Of a stretch of 64,000 bases of DNA, positions 24,601 through 33,564 are shown in pieces. A program made the translations under genes and the position numbers. The notes under the pieces are model-generated. The model was not told the origin of the DNA. It searched no databases and saw only the letters and a program-made list of their open reading frames with translations. Positions within the stretch are counted from its first letter, which is position 1; each line of letters opens with the position of its first letter. This DNA is from Tetmemena sp. SeJ-2015. Its lineage: Eukaryota; Ciliophora; Spirotrichea; Sporadotrichida; Oxytrichidae. The stretch spans positions 62,001 through 126,000 of the forward strand of contig JAJKFJ010021265.1 in the NCBI GenBank assembly GCA_027382625.1, read 5' to 3'.

Positions 24601-27465
24601 TAGTGTATGGTGTCAGTAAGTTTCAGCTAGCTCAAAACAAGACTCCCCTGTTTGAGAGTGTAACTTTGGAGGAGGTGTGTTCAAAATTACCTCCACCTTG
24701 CTGGATGCGAAGCGAAGGAACCATCATACAAGAAGAGTATGCTTACAAGATCTTCCCTTACGAATACCTTGTAAAAAAGGAAGAGAGAGGTCTTGAGTTC
24801 GCGAACGAACTGACAGTGTTGAGAGAAGCGAGGACAAAAACTTGAAGTACGTTCTTCATCTTGCTGGTGTTCTTATCGATCATGATTACATCGCCATTCG
24901 CCTTCTAAATGGGATCACACTAAGAGAATTTCTCAGCACGAGGCGCAGCAAGTACTAAACTTACTGCTATTCTCACTGACCTCGTTAGAGGAGTGATGGA
25001 GTTGCATGAGTTGGATTCGTGCACAGAGATCTCAAGCCAGAGAACATCATGATAAACTTTGAACCAGTTCAGAGCAACTGTCATAGACTTCAACAGAGTT
25101 TTAAGAAGAGAAAAATTGAGGAAGCATCGGTGCAAGGAACTGCAGGCTACTTCCCCTAGAGACAGACTTGGCTCAACGGTTCAGTGCAGTGGGACATTTT
25201 GGTCTATAGTTGCAATCATACTTGAATGCGATATGGGAAAACCCGAGGAATACTACTAGTGTGAAGTGAAGATGATGCAATATAATTCGCAACAAGACAT
25301 TGTAAATAGACAAGGTATCAGACCTTTGAAAAAGTTAGTAAACAAAGTAATAATCAAGCAACCTATGAAACCTAACACTCATTATCTGAGATAGAGGAAG
25401 CCCCTTAAAAGGGATAAAATTCAAGAGAATATTTAGACAGAAGTCAAGGTCATTTTCCCAGAAGACTTAGATTGCCTGTTTAGGGTTAAAATTTAGCATG
25501 ATTATAAGTATTAATAAAGAAATTAATTATACACAACTTATTTTCACTTTCTTATCATATTATGGGGTTTTGAACAGGAGCGATAAGTGTGACTCTAGCG
25601 AGGTGGTTAATACCAATCAAGTTAATGAAGTGAGGGGCGAGCATCTCTCCGATGGCCTTGTTGTCACCATCATACTTTCATTCATATAGTTATTTAAATA
25701 CTTGGAGTTCTGTGCCTTGTTATTGTAGGCATTGTGGTGTGAGATGGCGAAAGATTCACCAAGCATGTGGGACATACCTAAATGCTTGAGGATTTCGTGG
25801 GTTTGAGAGTCAGCAGTCATGACGTGGAACTTGGCAACTGTCCAGAGGTTAGGTGGGCAGGTAACTCCTCTCCATGAGCCGTGACGGGTGTAGACTTGGA
25901 AATCGGTGCCGTTCTTTCCAAAGTAGAATCCAAGACCTAGGACCTTGAATTGACCTCCCTCGACGCAAGTAAGTACCTCTGGCTCCATGAAGTAGATTAT
26001 CAGAAACAAAACTTATTTTAAACTTGGTATGATTCCTCTTTCGTTTGAGAGGGCGTCAGCATTAGGATAGGCAAAAGGTCTGGTCTCAGGGTATCTGCTG
26101 ATGAACAAATCTCCCTCTGCGTAAGCGTCCAAGTTAACGGGGTTACCTCATTTATTATAGCACAACAACTACATAGGATAATAACTGATTTCTCTAAACA
26201 GTACGATAAGTGCTAGTTTTTTGAAATTGATTATTAATTATATTCCTTAAATTTTACTTTACTTTACTTTACTTATAGCACAACAATATCTTTTAACCGT
26301 TGTGGTCCTTGAGTTCTCTGAATTCAGGTCTGATGTTGTGCTTGCCGGCAACTTCGATGGTGAAGGGGTTGCATCCGTTGAAGAGCTCTCTCACGAAGTA
26401 CTCGTCGGTGTGCCACCATCTCTGAACCTCTTCCAAGATCTTGAACTTGTCTCCCTTGGGCTTGTAGGGAGCAAGATACTGGTCCTGATTCTGAGTGGAG
26501 TTCTTAACGAAGTCCATGTAGGCTCCGAACTGGAGACCAACGTCTCTGAGCATCAAGAAGTCAGTTCTTACACTGAAACCTCTACCGCACTCATTAAAGT
26601 ATAAAGAAGAGCACTTAGAGATAGTGCTATATGTTATGATAAACTGATCTGCTTTCTTGAAGAGGCGGATTCCATCTGGGAGACCGTCGTAGGTGAGGTA
26701 CTTGATCTCGTCGTTGTTGTTGGGCTTGATGAAAATCTCGTACACGTTCTCAATCTTGTCCTTAAGGAAGGCCAAGTACTGAAGTTGGTAGTCGAATTTG
26801 GAGAGAGTGGAAGGTGATCCATTGGGGTAGAAGATATCGGAGACCTTGTCAGCCCACTTTGAGATCTTAGATCTGAACCTGTCAGCAATGTCGAGCAAGT
26901 GAGCGTCTCCAATTCTCATGAAGATCTCGCAGAGCTCGTTGGACACGTTCTTGGCAGGTACGTCCTTCACCTCAACAGTGAATATATAAGAGAATCGAGT
27001 TTAATTGAAGGTGTATCTAAGCTTGTTCTTGTCAGTGGCTGAGCCATCGTTCTTTACCTTGAAGATGAGGCGGATGCTTGCTTCAGCGGGAAGATCTCCG
27101 CTGGTGAGTCTCATCTTGGCGAACTTGGTCTTGGAGTCAGTGAGGAGCATGGAGAAATGCTGGACCTGGAACTCAGCCTCGCTCTGGTTGACGTTCTTAG
27201 GGTTAGAGAACTCGGTGTACTTGCAAACGAAGAACTGGGGCTCTGCGGTGGACTTCACGTCAGAGATGTCAATGAGGTTATCGCCAAGATATGTAATCTT
27301 GTAGCCGGGAAAACCTGATCCATCGAGGACGTACTTCTTGATCTTTTCGGTGACGTACTTCTGGTCTCCTTGGATGTCGATGTGGTTCTTTGAAGTGTAC
27401 TTATCGAGAGACTGCCAGGCTACATCTGGTCTGTTGTAGCCGCGGGAGATATCTAAAAGAAACAT
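21686..27465 (-). CDS. Lipoxygenase, interrupted by a TBE transposon
   Basis: Non-haem iron dioxygenase that oxidises polyunsaturated fatty acids. It reads from about 27465 (MFLLDISRGYN; an upstream exon is possible because the ATG overlaps a TTTTAG acceptor-like site) to TGA at 21688-21686. Family hallmarks: WWHTDEYFVRELFNGCNP, the first two iron His ligands in THEILKHLGMSHMLGE, APHFINLIGINHLARVTLI, the third His and the Asn in SGYHSALNFSQ followed by PLNRP, and the C-terminal iron-ligand Ile in SISI-stop. The length of about 700 residues after joining fits the family. At least five short IESs and the 2.9-kb TBE must be removed to give the full frame. No PLAT motif was clearly recognised in the N-terminal 200 residues. 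Confidence 0.9.
21879..21909 (-). other. IES in lipoxygenase (31 bp, pointer ATTC)
   Basis: On the plus strand GAAT at 21875-21878 and 21906-21909. It includes an in-frame TGA. Removal joins KNWASPF to GRLAKNPANEASQ. Confidence 0.85.
22318..22348 (-). other. IES in lipoxygenase (31 bp, pointer AAA)
   Basis: On the plus strand TTT at 22315-22317 and 22346-22348. Removal joins KLFFQGVGN to ADIRGFPSNPTNVEQV in frame. Confidence 0.8.
22651..22727 (+). repeat. TBE left terminal inverted repeat (77 bp)
   Basis: Begins CAAAACCCCATAATATG and is the reverse complement of 25496-25572. Confidence 0.95.
23231..23753 (+). pseudogene. Decayed TBE transposase (Tc1/mariner DDE type)
   Basis: Fragments of a DDE transposase. 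The first Asp is in FVCADEAVFTHN, the second in DNLSVHKTKEAKKA, and the Glu region is split as YSPEF, a frameshift, then EFYWNLVKDTIRSA. At least two frameshifts (near 23380-23440 and 23590) break the frame, and the N-terminal DNA-binding part is not recognisable between the TIR and 23231. It corresponds to the roughly 42-kDa TBE ORF. It cannot encode an active protein as it stands. Confidence 0.8.
24013..25499 (+). pseudogene. Decayed TBE zinc-finger/protein-kinase ORF
   Basis: Starts MATNLVQKQVQPQQTQAKLM and breaks at TGA after SLSQ. A C2H2-like finger is visible as CEQCQRQFEYPQ plus, in the next frame, SLKRHIKEVHSADKP. A second degenerate finger is near 24375-24440. The kinase-like half shows a lysine-containing strand [37 protein letters not shown], the shifted VIDFNRVLR (DFN in place of DFG) and GTAGYFP. 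Frameshifts separate these blocks. This matches the roughly 57-kDa ORF known from TBE elements. The last frame runs into the right TIR. Confidence 0.78.
25496..25572 (+). repeat. TBE right terminal inverted repeat (77 bp)
   Basis: Ends ATATTATGGGGTTTTG and is the reverse complement of 22651-22727. Confidence 0.95.
25663..25721 (-). other. IES in lipoxygenase (59 bp, pointer AACAAGGC)
   Basis: On the plus strand GCCTTGTT at 25655-25662 and 25714-25721. Removal joins ISHHNAYNNKA to IGEMLAPHFINL, a conserved lipoxygenase stretch. Confidence 0.88.
25971..25974 (-). other. Candidate 4-bp micro-IES in lipoxygenase (pointer ACT)
   Basis: The minus strand reads ACT-T-ACT here (plus AGTAAGT 25968-25974), the same 7-mer as in the CDPK gene. 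Used together with the 11-bp candidate at 26015-26025 it gives an alternative frame; the net change is 15 bp, so the direct reading is also open. Confidence 0.35.
26015..26025 (-). other. Candidate 11-bp micro-IES in lipoxygenase (pointer AAGTTT)
   Basis: On the plus strand AAACTT at 26009-26014 and 26020-26025. With the 4-bp candidate it would yield FVSDNLLHGARGTCVEGGQF instead of KQVLFLIIYFMEPEVLTCVE. Sequence alone does not decide. Confidence 0.35.
26148..26298 (-). other. IES in lipoxygenase (151 bp, pointer GGT) with nested repeats
   Basis: On the plus strand ACC at 26145-26147 and 26296-26298. Removal joins FRELKDHNG to NPVNLDAYAEGDLF; the segment carries in-frame TGA. Inside lies a 14-bp direct repeat TTATAGCACAACAA (26155-26168, 26273-26286) and a short TTTAC tandem. 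Confidence 0.75.
26983..27009 (-). other. Probable IES in lipoxygenase (27 bp, pointer TTCA)
   Basis: On the plus strand TGAA at 26979-26982 and 27006-27009. Removal gives LRYTFTVEVKDVPA. The segment is in frame and has no TGA, so retention as coding sequence is possible. Confidence 0.5.
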
Positions 27466-28849
27466 ATTAGCATATGAGGGAGGATGATTCGACCATGTTT
27501 TGGGTGGATGGTGTGGTGGGGGTGTGGTGTGGAAGGGGAAAGTTGAAAGATATTACTCTTCATTTATAATCGTGCATCAGTTTTAATTTTACACAACAAT
27601 TAAAATTAAAAGTGAGAATCTACAAATTTAATTATTTTAATATTAAAGAGTAAAATTGTTGAAGCTATTTAAATTTGTGTAATTCTAGGCTTTAATTTTG
27701 ATAATTTTTTTGGAATGAATTTGTGGTATATTAACGATTAATCGAAAGATACTCCTTAAATAACCCTTCAAAGGAGAGGGACCACTCAAAGAAGCCAGAT
27801 CAACACCGAAAACAATAGAAGATTCGGTGAGAAACTTATTAAGAAACAGCCACTCAAAAGATATTATAGTTCAGAATCTAATTAAATTGGAGATTGGTTA
27901 AAAATAATAAATGGAGAGTTGCAACTTCATATCAGCTTGCTTGATATCTAATCTAAAATTAATATGAGTTTTTCCTTTAATCATCTATGCACCACGTATC
28001 AGAAGTGAGGTATGATGTGCGCATTCCTCCTCATTTCCATATTAATCTTCATCAAAACTTGTGACGATCTTAAATCTTAAATGAGTGCTCACAAATAAAT
28101 ATTGCAAGGAAATTAAATTCTTAAAACTTTTTACTAAATAGAATGGGTAAATTATTATTCAAATCTGAAGCACTTTAATTAGCACAAATTGGTTCCTTAT
28201 TAATTCAATAAATAAATTAATTACATTTTTCATTTAATTCTCAGCTATATTAATCTAAGGCCTTCACCCTCAAATCAAAGTCACTCCGTTTTTAATTTAA
28301 CAATCATGTTTATCTACAGCTTAAAACATAAAATAAACTAATCATTATTTAAATTTTTGTATTTACTAGCTTTGTAATTAATTTTAAAATATCTGTCGAC
28401 GTCAATTTTACAAGTTAATTAACTACACTTCTTTAAATGCCCCTTTTTAACAAAACAAACTTGTGAAGATTCACAATATTCTAAACAGTTTAATGTTTAG
28501 AATTAATATTATAATTTACTATCAAATATTTGTTAATATCTTCAAGCCCTATTTTTATATTTATTTCATTTATTTTTAATTTATATCTTGAAATTATATG
28601 GGATTTTAATTTGTAAATTGTCATTATTTTTAGTATTTTGGTTGAATAAAGCATATTAGTATGAGAATTAGCGGAAATATAATTTAGTATTTAAATTGCA
28701 ATATAATTCAAATCTTATAATCTTATGAATCAATACAATAGCGGCAATAACTTATTTGCTAATTTATGTAAGTCATTCTTACCTATTCAAAGTTTTTATC
28801 TTGTGCTTTTCTTTTTGTTTTTAAACTTCTCTATTTAGAGAAGGAGCAA
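27466..28849. other. AT-rich intergenic region upstream of lipoxygenase
   Basis: About 1.4 kb. The first 80 bases (27478-27545) are G/T-rich on the plus strand; the remainder is AT-rich. No gene is recognised. It should contain the lipoxygenase 5' region and that of the plus-strand gene to the right. Confidence 0.45.
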
Positions 28850-31440
28850 GCGCAGCTAATGACTCCAAGGACTCATCTCAATCCTGAAGATTTTAAAAAA
28901 GACAGTGGCTTTTAAAGGCCACAAGGAAACTCATTTATTTAAATTAGCGAACGCAATCTGATATTGATAGCAGCTCTCATCATAAATATTCCATTATTAA
29001 TTTGCTCTCATTTAGTTAGCTAGACTCCACACACTCCTAACTCAGGACCCTTTGTAAATAATGATAATATTATGAGGTCCTACTTGCAACAGAATTCTAT
29101 GATTGATTAAAACTTAAATCCTCTCTGGAATTTTTAACTTTAACAAGACTCTTCTAATTTATTATACTTTAAGTGTTTTTCTGAATACCAAAAAACACTA
29201 CTCCATCAACTAAACTAGATGTATTAGAGGCAGCAAATGCAACAAATTTAAATACTTTAAGATAGTACAAATCAACAATAAGCTTCTTACAAAGATTTTT
29301 AACAAGGAGTTAGATATAAATGACTATAAATTTATCTTCAATCTGCATTTTAATTGCATTCTGTCAATAATCAGAGAGTTTAATTTTGATAGTATCCTTG
29401 GAAGCAAGTTTAATGAGTTAAAGTAACCTGCTTCCAATATAAAATAAGTACAAAAGACTCTACAAAACGAAAATGCCAAAAAGAAAACTCAATAGCACAA
29501 TTGCATCCAAGATGACTTTGTGAGTTGGAAAAATATACAAGATAGAGGTTAATGCTTTTCCAAACTGGATACCTATGATGATAGTCAAGATCTAAGCATT
29601 CTATAAGACATCAAAAGAAGAAAGGCATAAAACATACGCAAAACTTCAGACTCAAGCTACAGCGAACCCCCTGCATTTCATTATGAAATAAGCCATTCTA
29701 TTCTACTAAATTATTCATAATCTAAAATTTAAGATAATAAATAGCTTATTATATCAAAGTTGAATTTATTGAGTAAATATAATCCCAACGTTTTTCTAAC
29801 GAAAACCTTCAAATTAACACATCTTATTGAGAAAAAAAAACTGAAAATATTATCTCTTAATTATCATCTATTTCATAAATAATTTTTGTAAATAGTAAAC
29901 AAATAAAAAAAGACAAGATCCCGCCTCCAAAAGCGATTGAAAGAAGATATAAAGAGTCTGTTGTCACAAAAGGCAGTGATTTGTTATTATCAGATAAATC
30001 TAGCAAGCAGTAATTTCATAAATAGTAAAACTAGAGAGGCAAGCATACTGTCTAAAAGCCGCTTCCAACTCACTTGAATAAAAAATAGACTCATATAAAG
30101 ACAAGCCATACACCTCTCTAAGGCACTTTTCCCTCTTTCTCGAGTAAATTACTCTCAAATCGATTTGTGCAAGAATATTTGTCTATTTATATAGAAGCTG
30201 ATGTCATTCTCATTAGTTCTTCAAGTGACTCAGAAAATCATTCTCATATTTCTAAGAAACAAATTTTCAATAATACAATAGGCTCCAATCAATAAAATAT
30301 TTTATTGCAACTACTGCTATATATATTTACTTACACTAACTTACTATATTTCCTTCACATAGTTTTATAAATGCAGAAGCTCCAGTTTAATAAACTAAGA
30401 TAGATTAAAGCTTTCAATAAAAATAGGAAAACAAAAAATAATAGCAGTCTAAAATAAAAGGAGACATATCTCAATCATAGATTGACCAAGAAGCTCACAG
30501 TTTAATAGTTCAAATAGTTAATGCTGCTTTCGACAAAGATCAGCTGATTTCAAATATTTATTAAAGTTATAGCAAATATAATGAAATAGTAAAAACATTA
30601 ATTTTTTATATAAATAAATTTGGAGGGTTTTATAAATTATTCAACAATCAAAATGAAGTACTGATTTAAAAAACATAAAATTGTTTGTTGAATAGAGTAA
30701 TTTATAAAGATCTTTATGAATTAAAAACTTACTGTAATTTCTTTTGTTCCTCTATATTATATTGAAAGGAGAGAGCCGACCCATTATGAATTTCCCTGTT
30801 TCAGTTATATCTGAGAGAGCTTACACTACTTGCACTTGCAGTTTTGTGATTAGTTGTTATTGTTTTATGTTTGTGTAGAGTTCCTTAAAGCAAATATTGA
30901 ATAGATTAAGAGACTAACTAGATTATACTTAATTTATTTAATTTATTATAAGTTGACTGAGAGAAATCAGCAAAAGCTGAAATACTTGGGTGACCTGACT
31001 TTCATAGGAATACTAAAGCCAAAAAGGAGCAGTCTGGAAGAGTAAAACTCGCTGCAGAAATAGAATGCAAGATAATCTCATTTATATTTATACTAAGATC
31101 AAGAACGAGGACTAGGTCAAAGCAATACAGCAGACAACAAAACTTCTCAAGCACTATGACTTAGTTTTGTATGTTCCTCTTTACAAGGATATTTTAATAT
31201 TTCAGGAGCAGGGATACTACTTGAACAAGGCCAAATTATTTATAAATAATTAAAATATAATTAATTCTTGTTTTAGTTAGATTAACAGGAGAAATCCACT
31301 TCATTTCATAAAGCATTAAGAGATATTTATAGATCTGTTGAAGAGGATTTGAATCCTTATAAAAAGGAAAATTTTGTGCAGTGTGCTGCTTCTCAACCTA
31401 AAAAGGACAAAGAAACTGAATTTAGGAATTTCAAATCCTT
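28850..31440 (+). CDS. Gln-rich protein with possible MIF4G-like part
   Basis: A series of long ciliate-code frames. About 28890-29320 is a Gln/Asn-rich block (QMYQRQQMQQIQILQDSTNQ). 29370-30330 holds further low-complexity blocks such as DLSILQDIKRRKAQN and, in a second frame, PPPKAIERRYKESVVTKGSD. 30375-30765 reads DQEAHSLIVQIVNAAFDKDQ and ends LKTYCNFFC. 30890-31050 reads LTERNQQKLKYLGDLTFIG. 31270-31440 reads STSFHKALRDIYRSVEEDL. The helices SLIVQIVNAAF and KYLGDLTFIG faintly resemble a MIF4G repeat of UPF2/NMD2 type; this is a weak inference. Junctions are not resolved and no start codon was fixed. More than one gene may be present. Confidence 0.35.
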
Positions 31441-31589
31441 ATTTTATCAAAGATAAAAATTCTAATGACTTATTTTGATAATATCCATCATCATAATTTC
31501 ATTTTATTTGAAGGTAATGATTGCTATTCTTGTTATTTAAAAAGTTATTTTCTTTGATAAAAAAATTATTCTTTTCAAAAGCAAATAAG

Positions 31590-31725
31590 AGATTTTTTTA
31601 AGATCTTTGAAGAGGGGTCCTGATAAAGGAAAATTTTGATGCAAGTGTGTGCCCACTGAGTCGAAATAATTAACAAACTATTTAAAAGATAAAGAACTTA
31701 CTAGATAATAAACCTGATTTTCTAA
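31590..31725 (+). pseudogene. Decayed duplicate of the 31335-31430 coding block inside non-coding DNA
   Basis: The stretch beginning AGAGATTTTTTTAAGATC resembles the coding block at 31327-31430 (AGAGATATTTATAGATC...), including GAAGAGG, AAAGGAAAATTTTG and a later AGATAAAGAAC region, but with indels and a TGA. It looks like a decayed paralogous MDS or a tandem partial duplication. Confidence 0.4.
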
Positions 31726-31806
31726 TTTAAGGTACGATAATCTTGTTTTTAAAAATTGATTATTAATTATATTCTAAAATTATAAATATATTATTTTAAC
31801 TTATTA

Positions 31807-32405
31807 GAGAGTGCTGAAAGTGCATATGGAGGAAAGGAAAAGTCGCTTGATGTGGAGACGAAGAGTCGTTTCTTTGTTTAGAACTTATTGATAAATGCTC
31901 TCAAAGACCATGGAAACCTCTACAAATTGGAAGAGGAACAACGAACTAAGTTATTCGGACAAAGACGCATCCCTGATATCACTATCTGCAAGTTAATTAC
32001 AATTTATAAAAGAAGGACTCACAAAAAATGTAGTGGGGCAGCTATAATACAGACATGAAGGAATACTTATTTGTTATTGAAATTAAGAAAGCCTTAGACT
32101 CTCTAACTTATAATAAAATAGATATATGAGAACTTATCTGCAGGACATGATTTCATAAAATTTGAACTAGATGAGGCATTTCTGCATCAAAGGAGGGTAG
32201 AAGAGCATTTACGGCATCAGTACAAATTTCAAATCCTGGTAAACAAAATAATTATTGTTGTTTCCTAAAATGTAATATGGTACTTTCTTTAGTTTACTTT
32301 GCGAAGTTTGACCTTCTAAATGAATTTAAAGAAGTGATGAGGATGCACCAAATTTAGCCAGATAACAAACTTCCTAATGAATTTAATTTATGGGTTAGCA
32401 GTTGA
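31807..32405 (+). CDS. PD-(D/E)XK nuclease-like protein (partial start)
   Basis: After removing four IESs the frame reads YGGKEKSLDVETKSRFFVQN, LLINALKDHGNLYKLEEEQ, LFGQRRIPDITICKDSQK, YLFVIEIKKALDSLTYLQDM, KSIYGISTNFKSWYFAKFD and ends FNLWVSS with TGA at 32403-32405. The order Glu-rich helix, PDIT, then hydrophobic strand plus EIK, then Q..MI..N helix, then IYGISTNFKSWYF matches the PD-(D/E)XK fold with a C-terminal GxxTxxxxWxF strand seen in many eukaryotic orphan nuclease-like proteins. The presumed metal residues are D of PDIT and E, K of EIK. The start is not seen: either it lies upstream across a junction near 31800 or the gene joins the preceding one. Function unknown. Confidence 0.55.
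31993..32015 (+). other. IES (23 bp, pointer AAG)
   Basis: AAG at 31990-31992 and 32013-32015. Removal joins PDITICK to DSQKMQWGSYNTDMKEY in frame. Confidence 0.65.
32112..32137 (+). other. IES (26 bp, pointer AACTTAT)
   Basis: AACTTAT at 32105-32111 and 32131-32137. It contains an in-frame TGA. Removal joins KKALDSLTY to LQDMISQNLNQMR. Confidence 0.75.
32242..32282 (+). other. IES (41 bp, pointer TGGTA)
   Basis: TGGTA at 32237-32241 and 32278-32282. Removal joins STNFKSW to YF. Confidence 0.7.
32287..32300 (+). other. Candidate 14-bp micro-IES (pointer TACTTT)
   Basis: TACTTT at 32281-32286 and 32295-32300, overlapping the pointer of the neighbouring IES by two bases. Removal gives SWYFAKFDLLNEFKEV and avoids an early TGA. 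Confidence 0.6.
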
Positions 32406-33564
32406 AGAATCTTTTTAAGTTTCAAGGGCAGTTGAATTGCTACCTCCACGAGATTATGGGAAGCATTTAATTTAAGAAGTGAGGTCAAAATAATTAATTA
32501 AACAAATAAAAGAATTCAAATATAAATAATTTATTTTTTATTTAATTTTAAAAAGCTTTCTCATGCTTGACTATTAATAAAAAACTTATCTTCTATGAAA
32601 AAAATAATTAAAAATAGTAAAATTTCACTTATTTTACACTTTTTAATATTTTTATCGAATCAATTTAGTACTTATTCTAAATAATTTCTCTAAAATCTTA
32701 ATTTATTGCTTAGGCTGTAAATTTTGAAGCGCCATATTAGAATTGAATTAAAGTATCTTAGAAGATAGTGCTTGATTTAATAAAGGTAAAAAAAATTATT
32801 GGTTAAAAATAATACTTATAAAGAATAGCTCTAATCATTTTTAAAGATCCAAAATATTGTCTCACCATCAATCTTTGCTGCTATAATTTGTTAAATAATT
32901 TATCCAAGCCTTTTTATTTTATAAATATTTTATAATTATGATATATAATTATTTTAGAGAAGGAATGGATAAGTTAAATAAGGAATCGTACTTCAAAATA
33001 ATTTAAGCCATAAACTGGCTGGAAACCTTAGAGACTTAATGAGCTTCAACAGTATCAATATCATGATATCGTAAATATTGGGTTCAAACTTTCCTTTATA
33101 TTTTACTTAATCTTTTACTTTCAATTCTAGACTATTAATTTTCTCTAGTAAAATTATGAGGATTGAATCAGTAGTTTAAATATTTTTGTATTATAGCAAA
33201 ACTCAAATTAATTAAAAAAACTTGAATTTGCATTTGAATAAGTTTTAATTTGTAATTAATAGAGAACCAAATATAATAGGTAATAATAAAGATGAAAAAA
33301 AAAATTTTGAAAATTAAATCTTAAATAATTTGTTTAGTTTAAATTTTTTTTAAATTTAAACTTTAAGAAAATATACCAATAATTTGAAGAAATTATAATA
33401 AATTTAAAAAATTTTTTTTTTTAATTTAAAGAATTAAAATTTTGGATTTTTTTTTTTTAAAAACCTTTTTGAGTTAAAATTTTTAATTTATTTAACAAAT
33501 TACCCACAAAAAAAATTAATGCTTAAGTGATATTTCAATATTGATTAAAGGATTTAAAATCAAA
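32406..33564. other. AT-rich intergenic region
   Basis: About 1.16 kb, extremely AT-rich, with long A and T runs from 33290 to 33500. No gene is recognised. Confidence 0.5.

Larger units (their letters stand above)
22651..25572 (+). mobile_element. TBE-family transposon inserted in the lipoxygenase gene
   Basis: A 2,922-bp element bounded by 77-bp terminal inverted repeats (22651-22727 and 25496-25572) that appear identical and begin CAAAACCCC, one unit of the hypotrich telomere repeat. Flanking triplets on the plus strand are AAT on the left and AAC on the right, consistent with a slightly diverged 3-bp ANT target duplication. Inside are a decayed Tc1/mariner-type DDE transposase and a zinc-finger/kinase ORF, the known gene content of telomere-bearing elements. 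It is shorter than a typical TBE of about 4 kb and I see no 22-kDa ORF, so it appears internally deleted. Excision leaving one triplet restores the lipoxygenase frame (VTLIAP then ANKLSSFQGVRG). Confidence 0.9.

Noticed and set aside
26302..26604. Plus-strand ORF of 100 aa
   Set aside because: Shadow of the lipoxygenase coding sequence opposite it.
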